A DNA stretch of 34,466 nucleotides from Lobulomyces angularis (Eukaryota; Chytridiomycota; Chytridiomycetes; Lobulomycetales; Lobulomycetaceae). Location of the stretch: positions 1 through 34,466 of the forward strand of contig JADHYX010000228.1 of assembly GCA_027604685.1 (NCBI GenBank). The letters are read 5' to 3'. This document shows, in pieces, positions 1-11,500 of this stretch (position 1 is the first letter of the stretch; each line of letters starts with the position of its first letter). Position numbers and translations under genes: made by a program. The notes beneath the pieces were generated by a model. The model had not been told where the DNA came from. It was given only the letters and a program-made list of their open reading frames with translations, and did not search any database.

Positions 1-60
1 ATATTTAAATATATGTTGGTGTTTGTCGTGTGTTTTTTTTGAATATTAACGTTCAAAAAG

Positions 61-149
61 ATAATGCCCAAGCACTAGTCATTTCACAAATTTTCAAGAG
101 GCTTGATGTGGCGTACTCAGAATTTTACAATTCTCAAAAAAAATTATGA
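61..149 (+). CDS. Possible last exon of a gene lying upstream of the window (partial)
   Basis: An AAG acceptor ends at position 60, preceded by an ATATTAAC branch-like site at 43-50. It is followed by an open frame of 29 codons that ends at TGA (147-149). The translation begins DNAQALVISQIFKRLDVAYS and is rich in varied, non-low-complexity codons, unlike the surrounding AT-rich DNA. No family is recognisable from so short a piece. It could equally be chance; the only support is the splice-like acceptor, the composition and the stop. Confidence 0.28.
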
Positions 150-246
150 TGATATTATTATTTTTAACAGTGTATCAAACAAAAAAATATTTCGCATAAT
201 GCGTTATTGCCTGCAAACTTTAGATTCTATTGCATGATTTTAATAA

Positions 247-387
247 TTATTGTGAATCAGAATAAGCAGCAGAAGATTTTGATCTTTGTAATGAAAGATC
301 CTTAACTTCAAAATTTTCTGCTTCTTTTGAAGCTAGTCGCTGGTTGTAGAGGTTGATGACTGCTGTAGAGCTAGCTGGTTTAAAACA
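247..387 (-). other. Coding-like minus-strand fragment, gene or relic unresolved
   Basis: Read on the minus strand, this is an open frame of 46 codons ending in TAA (247-249), with a polar, well-mixed composition (includes AVINLYNQRLASKEAENFE). A further coding-like minus-strand stretch lies around 590-690 (LETLLSEAGKKLELQQNKK, coiled-coil-like). I tried to join them with short introns, including a candidate intron at 375-409, but the frames do not stay open throughout. It may be a decayed gene, an unresolved multi-exon gene, or chance. Confidence 0.15.
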
Positions 388-1056
388 TTATTTAATATAA
401 AACCTTAACAATTAATTTCTTTATTTTTGGAATCTCTGCGGAGCTGTTGACAATAAATATTTGGATTTCCAAAATTTGAGTATACGAATTCCTTTCTCAC
501 CTTTAAATTTTTTCTAGCTCCAGTTTCAGAGTTAACTGAGCATAGTCCTTTTCTCAATAAAATCCCTCTATATTTCTCTAGTTAATTTTCTACAAGTTTC
601 TTAATCTCAACTTTTTGTTCTGTTGTAGTTCTAACTTTTTTCCTGCTTCGGATAAAAGTGTTTCTAATGTTTGTTTTTTTTTATTACCAAAACTTAAAAA
701 AGCGATAATGAAATTTATACCGTAAGTGTTCAAGATACAGCTTTGTTGGGAGTTATAAGGACGGAGTGCTGGAATATATGCATGGTAAAATAATGATTTT
801 TGGTGACTTTTGGGGGATAATGATAAGTATCACACAATATGAAGTTCAATAAAATGACAGCGGCATTTAACACTTGGTAAAAAAGTAAATAAAATAAAAA
901 AAAATATTAAACTTTAAATGCATTTATATTAACATTTGTTTAGCTACGTCAATTGGAATACAAAATCCGTAATTGTTCTAGTATTGTAGCGGGTATTATT
1001 CTGTGCTATTGAACTATTTTTGATCCAATAAACTTTTTTTATTTTATCCTCGCCCT

Positions 1057-1128
1057 ATGATGCCATCAATGTTAGGCTTTGCCAAGGCTGGCGCAAGTCA
1101 CAATCATCATCCAACTAAAGTAGATTAA
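1057..1128 (+). other. GC-richer mini-ORF of 23 codons
   Basis: A short patch around 1048-1118 is visibly richer in G and C than anything nearby. It contains ATG ATG ... TAA encoding MMPSMLGFAKAGASHNHH followed by PTKVD. The frame is open from 1024. It could be a microprotein, a last exon, or a structured or regulatory element; it also contains short inverted GCC/GGC matches. No homology is claimed. Confidence 0.15.
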
Positions 1129-1440
1129 TTTATTTTTAGTATGCTGGTGGAAGTAGTTAGTAATGCTATTCTTATCACAGGAAACATTAGAATATAGTTT
1201 GACATTTTTTCTTTTAAATGTAAAAAAAGAGATGAAATTTTAAAAAGTTCAAATTCAAGAGTTTTTCTTTTTATAAAAAACAAAAAACAAAAATAAAACT
1301 AAAAAAACTAATTTAAGTCTGGTGTAAATCGATCGCTAAACAAAATATCCACTTTTATTGGAGAAATCTATGTCATTTAGACTCATTAATCTTTTTTTTT
1401 CAAACTTTTTTTTTTATACTGTAGTAATTTAAAGTAATTG

Positions 1441-1520
1441 AAGCATTAATGATTTTACTTGAATATTAAATTTTAAATTGAAACATTATTGATTTTACTT
1501 GAATATTAAATTTTTAGTTG
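1441..1520. repeat. Two-copy 40-bp tandem direct repeat
   Basis: Copy 1 is 1441-1480 and copy 2 is 1481-1520. They match at 36 of 40 positions, sharing the core GATTTTACTTGAATATTAAA, and are directly adjacent. This is a recent local duplication in non-coding DNA about 230 bp upstream of the protease gene. Confidence 0.8.
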
Positions 1521-1745
1521 TAAAGTGGAAAAGTACAGAATGAAAGTTTATTTTAGAATGTTGATTATTTTAAAAAAAAATATTATTTAAAACACTTACT
1601 TGTACAATAAATTTCTTTATACAAGATGTTTTTTATTTAAAAATATTAATTTACTGAAAATTTACTAAAAGATATAAAATTTTTTATTCTTTTTAATTTG
1701 TTTACAAATTTTTTTTTTCTTGTAATTTATTTTCTTATAAATTAA

Positions 1746-4700
1746 ATGAAATACCTACAATTGATCAAAAACTTTCTTTTTAGTTGTATAATAACAATTA
1801 GTGTAGTTTCAACAATAAAGTTAATAATTTATATCTTTCCATCAAATGACTTCAGTGATTCAACAGATTTAAAATTACTAGAAAATTCAAATAAAACTTA
1901 CACTTTTAATCAAACTAAAAATTGGGTAATAAAAAAATATTGCCAATTTTTTAACAGAAAATTAATTTTTTTTTATTCGAAGTTTGAATTTAGAAACCAG
2001 TTGGAGGAAAACCTTTTTTTGCTAAATGAAGTTAAAGCTGTAAATTTGACAAGTTTTTCTAGTTCCCAATTATTTGCATCCTTTGTGTGCAGTGAAAAAT
2101 TTTTTACACTTGTTGATGTGAATAGAACTTTACAAGATGTTTTTGTCAAAAGATATTCACCTGTTTGGCAACCATCTGCCAATGCAGTTTTATATCCGAT
2201 AACCATTTCTCTCATTTCTTTTACAAATCAGTGGGAGGAATTACAAAGGTAAGCAAAATTTTTATTAATTTTTTTTTATTTTTTTTTATTTTACTAATTT
2301 TTTTTTTAAACAAAAATAAATTTTTTTTATTTAATAGTAAATTAAATAAAAGTCTTTCATTATCAAAAACAACTGAATTACTTAATTCTACTACACAAAT
2401 TGAATACCAATTAAATAAATTTAATATTGTAACCAAGAAAATGTCTATAATTTCCAAATTCATAACCGGAATATTGGTTTTACTTGTGACCTTTCAAGAT
2501 CAGTTAAAAAAGGCTACAAATTTCTTATTAAGTTTGCAGAATGATTCAAAAAAAGTCAAAAAATTAAAAATTTTAAAATTAAAAAATAAATTAAAAAATC
2601 TAAATTCAAAGAGAATATACAGGTATGTTTCCAAATTAGTAATGGGAAAATTTTTTGCAATTTTAATGACATTTGCTGTTATGGACTCGTTAATGAAAAA
2701 CGTTTTTACTTGGACGTCACTAATTCCTTCAGATCATTTTTTTCCCACTAGCTTTTACGAATTTAAAGATGATATTATATTTAATAGTACAATTGAAAAG
2801 GTTTACTTGGACCTGACAGATTATAAAGCAACTGTTACTTTATTGGATTGGAAAAATTCTACTAGCAAATTATTAACCAACGCAACGAATTTTCAGTTTG
2901 ATTTTATTTCTCCTACAACATTAGGTATATATAATAAACTACAAGGAGTGTTTTTCTTATAAAAAATATCATATTAGAATCAAAGTTGGAAACAATTGTT
3001 GGTAATTTAACTTTGAATAATAAGTTTCAATGGGATATTGGTTATCAAACATCTGACCCTAAGGGATTTTTTGATTTTTTAACTTTCGATATCATTATAT
3101 ATTTTGTGTTTCTGGGATTTATGCACTATTTTAATGGAATTGGAAGTATTGTTGGTACAGATTTTATGAATGTTGAAAGTTCTGTCGCAGTTAGATTCAA
3201 AGATGTTGCAGGTTTAGATGAAGCAAGAGGTGAAATTGAAGAAATTGTGGATATTTTGAAAAATCCTACAAAGTACCATGACATGGGAGCCAAAATTCCA
3301 AAAGGAATTTTAATGAGTGGGCCCTCTGGTACCGGTAAAACTTTATTGGCCAAAGCTATTGCAGGAGAAGCAGGATGTAGTTTCATTTCACTTTCTGGAA
3401 GCTCCTTTAGTAAACAATTTTTTTAATTTTTAAGCTCACCTGATAAATTTTAAATTCAATTTTTTAAAAATAGATGAAATTTATGTTGGAGTAGGTTCTT
3501 CTAGGGTACGAAAATTGTTTCAACAAGCACGTTCGTCTGCACCATGTATTATTTTCATTGATGGTATGCCACATCAAAAAAAATTGTTTATTAAATGATA
3601 ATTTTTTTTTTAGAAATTGATGCTTTGGGTCATAGAGGAAAATCTAACTCTGAAGGAGATACAACTTTAAATCAACTTTTAGTGGAAATGGATGGATTTC
3701 CTTCTGAAGTTGTTGGTAGAGATTCGGTAGTTATTGTAATGGCAGCCACGAATAGACCGCAATTAATTGATTCTGCCTTAAAAAGACCTGGAAGGTTCGA
3801 TAGGTAATATTAAAATTTTTTATTTTTCCTGTTAATTGAATTATTGTTAATTTTATTTTTTTCTAAGGCATATCACTGTATCATTACCTGATAAATATGG
3901 CAGAAAAGATATTTTTAAAGTACATTTAAAAAAGATAAACTTGGCAGAAAAGGTTTTAAGTCTTAAGGAAATTGAGATGGAAAAAAAAAGATTAAAAGAG
4001 ATTAAATTAAAAATTATTGAAGGAAATGGCGATAAAAAGCCAAATTTAGAAAAGCTGAAAAATGACGTCGCCAAAGAGATGCTACTTAACAGCAACAATG
4101 AAGATTCAGATTTTGAGACAACCGAAGAGCATTTGACTTCTCTATTAACATTCTCAACAGTATCTCCAAATCCAAGCGATAATCTAGTTATGCAATATGC
4201 AGATAAGTTATGTGAAATCACAGCTGGTATATAAAAGTTGATAAGAAAATATATTTATTTGAAAAAAAAAATTTAAATGAAATGTAGGGTTTTCCGGTGC
4301 TGATATAAAAAACATTTGCAACGAAGCTGCAATTTTGGCTTGTAGAAACAAAGAAGCTTCAGTTAATTTAAAGCACTTTGATTTAGCAATTGAAAGGTAA
4401 AAAAAAAATTTTTAATTTTTTTACATGAATTTTATACTTTATTAGAGTAATTGCTGGTTTGGCTAAAACTAAAAATAACATATCACCAAAAGAAAAAGAA
4501 ATTTTAGCACATCATGAAGCTGGTCACGCAGTTATAGCATATTTTGTCCGACATTCTGATCCTTTGGTCAAAGGTAAACAAAAATAAAAAAAAATTTTTT
4601 TTGGAATTTATTAATTTACAATTATGAACAACAGTTTCTATTGTTCCCCGATCAGGAGTAAGTGAAGATGGTTCAGGAGGGCAGACCCTAGGGTTTGCAC

Positions 4701-5208
4701 AGTATTCACCTCAAGATAAATATCTAATGAGCAAAGAACAGATTTTAGATAAGATGATGGTAGCGATGGGAGGGAGAACAGCCGAAAAACTCTTTTTTAA
4801 TAGTATTACCAGTGGTGCACAGGACGACTTGCAGAAAGTTACAAAATTGGCATATTGGCAAATTCAAGAACTGGTAAAATTTTAATTGAAGTTTTTTTTT
4901 TTTTTTACTTGACTTAAAAAATTTAGGGAATGAATGATTCAATAGGGTGGTTATCGTTTCCACAACAGCAACAGAAAAACCCGTTTTCTGAGGAAACATG
5001 CGCAATGATTGACAAGGAAGTTAGAGAATTGGTTTTAAAAGTTCAAAAATTGACTATGGACCTAATGATAGTACATAAAGAAAGTGTTTTAAAAGTTGCT
5101 ATGCATTTGTTAGAGAAAGAAGTACTAATTTATGAAGACATGATTAGATTGTTAGGTCCTAGACCTTTTGATGATGATGAAAAGAGTACAGTTAAAGAAA
5201 ATGATTAA
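1746..5208 (+). CDS. Mitochondrial m-AAA protease subunit (FtsH / Yta12-Afg3 family)
   Basis: ATP-dependent zinc protease of the mitochondrial inner membrane that degrades and processes membrane proteins as a hexamer facing the matrix. Exons: 1746-2248, 2338-2924, 2978-3409, 3474-3563, 3614-3803, 3868-4226, 4288-4396, 4446-4573, 4635-4873, 4927-5208; the sum is 973 codons including the stop. Two membrane spans (about residues 268-288 and 394-415) flank an intermembrane-space region. The AAA module has Walker A GPSGTGKT (about 478-485), Walker B CIIFIDEID, the ATNRP sensor and RPGRFDR arginine-finger segment. The M41 zinc site is HEAGH (nt 4513-4527), with SGAQDD supplying the third ligand. 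[11 protein letters not shown] near the C terminus is closer to Yta12 than to Afg3 as I recall them, so the subtype is left open. Oddities: about 70 extra residues between KVHL and GFSGAD, and about 265 residues before the first conserved span; exon 1 is unrecognised. Confidence 0.9.
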
Positions 5209-5523
5209 TGTAAAAGTTTTTGAAGATACAATAAAAGAAAATTAAGTTTTTTTTTTTTTTTTTGTTTAGATTTTTAGATTTTGAGGTTTTAACTTACTAT
5301 TTATTTTTAAATCTTCTTTAAAATTTTTTTTTTTTCTTGTTCATTTATTAAAAATATTTATTTTTTTTCATTTTATATTAACGAATTACAATATAATAAT
5401 AAAACTTTTATTTTTTTAACATTAAATAAAAAAAAAAATTTCTTTTCTTTTTCATAAAAAAAAATTTTATTTTTTTTTTTTTTTATTTTTTAACCAACAA
5501 AAAAAAATTGTTCTAGTGTTCAA
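5209..5523. other. Intergenic spacer between the protease and midasin genes
   Basis: About 315 bp of almost pure A/T with long T and A runs. It must hold the 3' end of the protease gene and the promoter of midasin. I see no ORF, repeat or RNA gene in it. Confidence 0.5.
5230..5235 (+). terminator. AATAAA polyadenylation-signal candidate of the protease gene
   Basis: AATAAA lies 22 nt after the stop of the protease gene. In DNA this AT-rich the hexamer is expected often by chance, so position is the only support. Confidence 0.35.
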
Positions 5524-8500
5524 ATGAAATTAAATTTAACAAAACTAATAAGATTGTATGAATTAGAAGAAAAGTTTTCCCATTGCGAAAAGTTAAATTT
5601 AAAGAAACCTATCAATTCCAAGTCAAATTTGCAAGAAAATTTAAATTTAATTTCCGAATTATTAATTTTTCCATGTTGTTATTTTCAAACCTCAATTATA
5701 TTTAAAAAAATTTTAATTGATTTAATCAGTAGACTAATTTTTGACAACAAGAATAAACTAATTCAGTTGGAGAGTTGTTGTACTCAGCACACTTTCATCA
5801 ACCAAAAAACCAGCTCTTCGCCAAAACATTTAATAGCTAATGATGAAATTAAAATTTCTAATGATACTCCACAAAATTTTATACCTTCAAAGGAGCTTCT
5901 TTTGCATACTTTGTCCAAAATTATTAAATCCTATCCTCAGATAAAAAGGTGAATATTTTTCTACATTTTTTTTATTAATAATTTATTTTAGCCTTTCACT
6001 TGATTTAGGAATGTTATTAGGTTATGATTACCTGACAGTAATATTCTCAGTTTACAATAGCGACTGTGAGGTAACAATAATAATATATAATTTTTTATTC
6101 TTTCTTTATTATTGATGCTTTAACTAGGAATCTTCATTAACCTCATTTAGAATGCTCCAGTTAATAAAATCTTCTTTTAAATTTTTAAAGTACGATCGAG
6201 ATTTTTTTATAAGCATGTTTGACTGGACTGCACTTTATAAACTTACAGATTGCTCTAACTCAATAATTCGAGCTTATGCTGCGCATACCGTAGCAATTAT
6301 AACTGGAATGTCGGATAAAGAAAAAACAATTTTTTTAAGTAAAAAAATATCTGATTCTGTTAACTTCATTCAAGAAAATTTTAATGAAGAAAAAAAAAAA
6401 TTTGAATTTAACTTAAATTCTGCCTCATTTTTACCCATTTTAGAGTATATTTATTGAATTTAATATTATTAATTTTTTTTTTTTTTTTTAAAAAAAAAAA
6501 AATTAATAAATTTAATTTTTAGGATAATGGAATTAGATACTGATGCGAAACTTCAATCTTTCACAATCTACAATGCAGATATCGATAATTCTGTTAATGA
6601 TGATGATACCGATCTGATTATGACTGAAGATGATCTTAGTAAATATACAATATACATGTGTGGAGTATTATTGCCAAAACCTTTTCAAACTGGAAAAAGT
6701 GTTTTGAATGTAACCAAAAGAGGGCTAGTACATACAGATTCTACAAAAGAGTATTTAGAAAGAATCGCTTTAGCCGTTTCAATGAGAACTCCAATATTAT
6801 TAGAAGGATATTCTGGTGTCGGAAAGACTGCATTAATTGAAGAGGCAGCTTTAATCAACGGAAATCCTGGTAAAAATAATTTTACTTGTTTCATATTCCA
6901 CTAATACCTTTAGATTTGTTAAAAATTCACCTGGGTGATCAAACGGACAGTAAGGTGTTACTAGGAACATATGTTGCTACTGCAACACCTGGTACCTTTC
7001 GTTGGCAACCTGGTGTGCTAACCACTGCCGTGGCTGAAGGAAAATGGATATTGATCGAGGATATTAATTTGGCCCCAACTGAAGTAATATCGATCCTTAT
7101 CCCCCTTTTAGAATCAAGAACACTATTTATTCCAAGCAGGTACTTAAAAAATATAGATATTTTTTTCTTATATGATCAATTTTTTTTTTTTTCATAGAGG
7201 AGAAAAGGTTATACCAAAGGATGGCTTTAGAATTTTTGCAACCAAAACAATTTCAAGCAAAAATTCTTATAAGGAAAAAATTGTCGCAAACGGTTTGTGG
7301 GAAAAAATTGAAGTGAAGCCACTATCAAGAATAGAATTAATGGAAGTTGTAAAAATTTCCTTTCCTTCATTGACTTCAGTTGTATCTATCATTGTTGCTG
7401 CGTTTGAAGCAGTGATGGTGGAATTTAACAAAGCTAATTATGGATCAATTGGAGGATCTCATCGATCCTTATCAGTTAGAGATTTAATTAAATGGTGCGA
7501 AAGACTGGAAGCTAGAAAAGTCTTCGTTGATTCACAAAATTCTTCATTAATGGATGTGGACGGAGAAAATGAAGACAACGTCGGACTCGAATTGGAATTG
7601 AAAGAAAATTTATTTAGAGAAGCCTGTGATTGTTTTGTTAGCATGATTTCAAGTGAAACTTTGAGAAATTCTATTCTTTCTAATCTTGGTTATACCCTTT
7701 CTATACCTAATCATCGAATTGACTTTTATATAAATGTTTTTGTTCCTTCTATTCAAGCATCAACTTCATCTATTCAAGCTGGAAGAGTCGAGTTGAAAAA
7801 GTTTGAGTCTAATCGGTACATGATGCATAGCGGAACTTTTGCCACTCTTTCTCACTCTCGTCGATTGATGGAAAAACTCGCTGTTTGCATTTTTATGAAT
7901 GAACCTGTATTGCTAGTGGGCGAAACTGGAACAGGAAAGACGACCGTGGTTCAGCATCTAGCTGGCCTTCTAAATAAAAATTTACAAGTAGTTAATATGT
8001 CACAACAGTCAGACTCTTCAGACTTATTAGGAGGATTTAAACCAGTTGATACAAGACATTTAGCGAAACCACTGAAGTTAAAATTTGACATTTTATTTAA
8101 AAAGACTTTTTCAGTAAAAAAGAATGCGAATTTTTTAGAAGTTGTAGAAAAAGTTTATTCAAAATCCAAATGGCAGCAACTACTTACTGCTTTTTTTAAC
8201 GCTTTTTCTATGGCTGAAAAGGTTTTTAATAAACATCATGAAAACAGTAGCAGCGCGAATGTGCCAAATAGCATCAAGAAGATAAAAGTTTTAGATTTTG
8301 GTATTTTTGATGAATGGTTGGTGTTTCATGAAGAAGTAACCCAATTCCAAGTACAATATCAGCATATCAAAAATAAATTTTTGTTTAGTTTTGTCGAAGG
8401 CACCTTAGTTCAAGCAGTTAAAAACGGTGACTGGGTATTATTGGACGAAGTCAATTTAGCCTCTGCTGAAACATTGGTATAATTTGTTTTTGTTTTTGAA

Positions 8501-11500
8501 TTTTTTTAATTAATCAAACTATTTAGGAATGTCTAAGTGGCTTGCTTCAATCCAGCAGTGGGTCTCTTTTGTTGTTGGAAAAAGGAGATACAGTACCAAT
8601 TGAAAGACATCCTGAATTTAGATTGTTTGCATGTATGAATCCTGCAAATGATGCCGGAAAAAGAGATTTACCACCTGGTTTGAGATCTAGATTTTCTGAA
8701 TTTTGGGTGGATTCACCTGATAAAGATCAAAAAGATTTAATTATGCTGGTGAGTCAGTATATAAAGGATTTTTTACCACCAGGACAACAAGGTCAAGAAA
8801 TTATTGAAAGCACCGTCAGTTTTTATAATTCAGCAAAAGAGCGATCTCTCAACGATTTGTTCGATGGAGCAAATCAAAAAATTCACTTCAGTATACGTAC
8901 TCTAACTAGAGCACTTGCCTATGCTTCCTCCATCACATCTATGTATGGGTTAAGGAGAGCATTGTATGAAGGACTAATTATGACTTTTGTAACTCAACTG
9001 AATAAAGAAGGACAAATTAAAGTCAAGACCTTGATTGATCAATTTATTTTAAGTGGAATAAAAAATCCTGAAAAATTTGTTTCCCAAATCCCAAAACCTC
9101 CTCAACCAAACAAGGATTTGCCTTACATATCCGATACCCATGAGTTGTTCAACTCCTTTTGGATTGAGCGTGGACCCTTAAAAGTTTTGGATGAAAATGA
9201 ACTATCTTCATATGTTTTAACACCATCAGTTGAATCCAATTTAGCAAATGTTGCAAGAGCCATAATGTCTCACAAATACCCTATTCTACTTCAAGGTAAG
9301 AAGATTTTTGTTATCATCATTATTGTTTAAAAAAAAAAAAAAAAAATATAGGTCCGACTTCAGCAGGTAAAACTTCCATGATTGAATATATTGCCAAAAG
9401 GACAGGCCATAAATTTGTTAGAATCAACAATCATGAACACACTGATTTACAAGAATATGTGGGGAGTTATATTACCGATAACACAGGAAAATTGGTTTTT
9501 AAAGAGGTAGTTAGCTGCAAATTATTTGAAATTTTTAACCTAGTTTTTCAGGGTATTCTGGTGCAAGCATTAAGAAAAGGATGCTGGATTGTACTTGATG
9601 AACTTAATTTAGCCCCTAGTGATGTACTGGAAGCATTAAACAGACTGTTGGACGACAATAGGGAACTGTTTATTCCAGAAACTCAAGAAATAGTAAAACC
9701 ACATCCTCACTTTTTATTATTTGCAACTCAGAATCCTCCTGGATTGTACGGAGGACGGAAAGTTTTATCTAGAGCTTTTAGAAATAGATTTTTAGAATTA
9801 CACTTTGATGATATACCAGAAAGCGAGCTTGGAACAATTTTGGAAAATAGATGTAAAATTGCGCCTTCCTATGCAAAAAAAATTGTCCTTGTTTTTAAAA
9901 CGTTAAGAAATGCTAGACAACGTTCTAGAATTTTTGACGGTAAACATGGCTACATTACTTTGAGAGATTTGTTTAGATGGGCGGAAAGGCGTGCTGTGGG
10001 ATATCAAGCACTAGCTGAAGATGGGTAAAATACTTTTTTTGTTGTGTGATTTATTTTATTATTTTTCTTTGTTGTCAGTTATATGATTTTGGCGGATAAA
10101 ATTAGAAAGGATGATGATAAAATCGCCGTAATTGAAGCATTGGAAAGTGTTTTTAATGTAAAATTAAACGTTCAAAAGATGTATGAGGATAATTTTGAAG
10201 ATGTTAAAAGAAAAATATTGGACACGTATTCCATAAAATCTGGAAAGGTACCAGAAATTATTAAACTCCTAAATGAGGTGGTGTGGACGAAATCTATGAA
10301 ACGACTATTTACTTTAGTTTATAAATGTATCAAACATAATGAAGCTGTCTTACTTGTTGGAGAAACAGGATGTGGAAAAACCACTGTCTGTCAAGTTCTG
10401 GCAGCCTTTTTAAATAGAAAACTCCACATAGTAAATGCGCATCAGCACTCTGAAACATCTGATTTCCTTGGTTCTCAAAGACCTGTAAGAGGAAAGGATT
10501 TGATTGAAGAGGAGTTTAGAATTGCTGTTAAAGACTTTTTTGTTTTGAACAACATAGCAATACCAGAAAACGTGGAAAACTCGAATTTGGGCGATTTAAT
10601 GCATATTGTTGAAAATTTCTTGCAGAGTAATGAGCATTCTGAGTCCAGCGCAAATTTACGTTTACTGTATAAAAGGAGCCAAACAGTATTTGAATGGCAT
10701 GATGGGCCACTGGTTGAAGCGATGAAGAATGGTGATTTGTTTTTACTAGATGAGATAAGTTTAGCGGATGACTCTGTTCTAGAAAGATTAAACTCAGTAT
10801 TAGAACCTCAAAAATTGTTAGTTCTTGCAGAGAAAGCCAGTGAGGACGATACTGTCCCAGAATTATATGGAGCTGAAGGCTTCGAATTTTTGGCTACAAT
10901 GAACCCTGGTGGAGACTATGGTAAAAAGGAATTGTCACCTGCCCTAAGAAATAGGTTTACAGAGGTTTGGGCACCACAAGTTTCAAACCAAGAGGACTTA
11001 CTGGAAATTATTAATTCAAAATTTGATCATGATACTAAAAGAAAGGACTTGCTGAGAAGTTGGAACACAGCAGAAAAAATTTTGCAATTTATTGATTGGT
11101 TTTCAGTTGAACTGAACAAACAAAGGGAAACGTTAATCAGTTTGCGTGATATTTTATCATGGGTTAATTTTATAATGGTGACTGTTGATTTAGATATAAG
11201 TGAATCATTTTTTCATGGGGGGTGCCTTGTTATTGTTGATGGCATTGGAGTAAATCCTTTATTTGGTTTGGGTGGAATGAGCCAACAGAGTGCTTCAGAA
11301 TTACGCAATAAATGCCGAATAACTCTTGAAAATATTGCCTCCAAAGAAATTTCAAAATCTGAGTCTACGTCAAATATAGAATTTAGTGGAAATAGTTTCG
11401 GTGTTCATCCTTTTTACATTTCTCTTGGAGATTATGCTGTACAGGAAGTGAAATTTAGCTTAAACGCTCCCACAACATTAAATAATTGTATGAGAGTATT

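Larger units (their letters stand above)
150..1745. other. Gene-poor AT-rich interval upstream of the protease gene
   Basis: No open frame of 60 codons or more exists on either strand here. Apart from the fragments listed separately (247-387, 1057-1128, 1441-1520), it is poly-A/poly-T rich DNA without recognisable coding, tRNA or repeat structure. The stretch just before 1746 is extremely T-rich and presumably contains the promoter and 5' UTR of the following gene. Confidence 0.5.

Noticed and set aside
349..365. TGATGA resembling a snoRNA box C
   Set aside because: No CTGA box D at a suitable distance and no terminal stem.
1236..1256. GTTCAAATTC matching the tRNA T-loop consensus
   Set aside because: No A-box or foldable acceptor and anticodon arms are found around it.
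3853..4221. 122-codon open frame on the minus strand
   Set aside because: It is the antisense of exon 6 of the protease gene and low in complexity (Ser/Phe/Leu). The + strand frame carries the family motifs.
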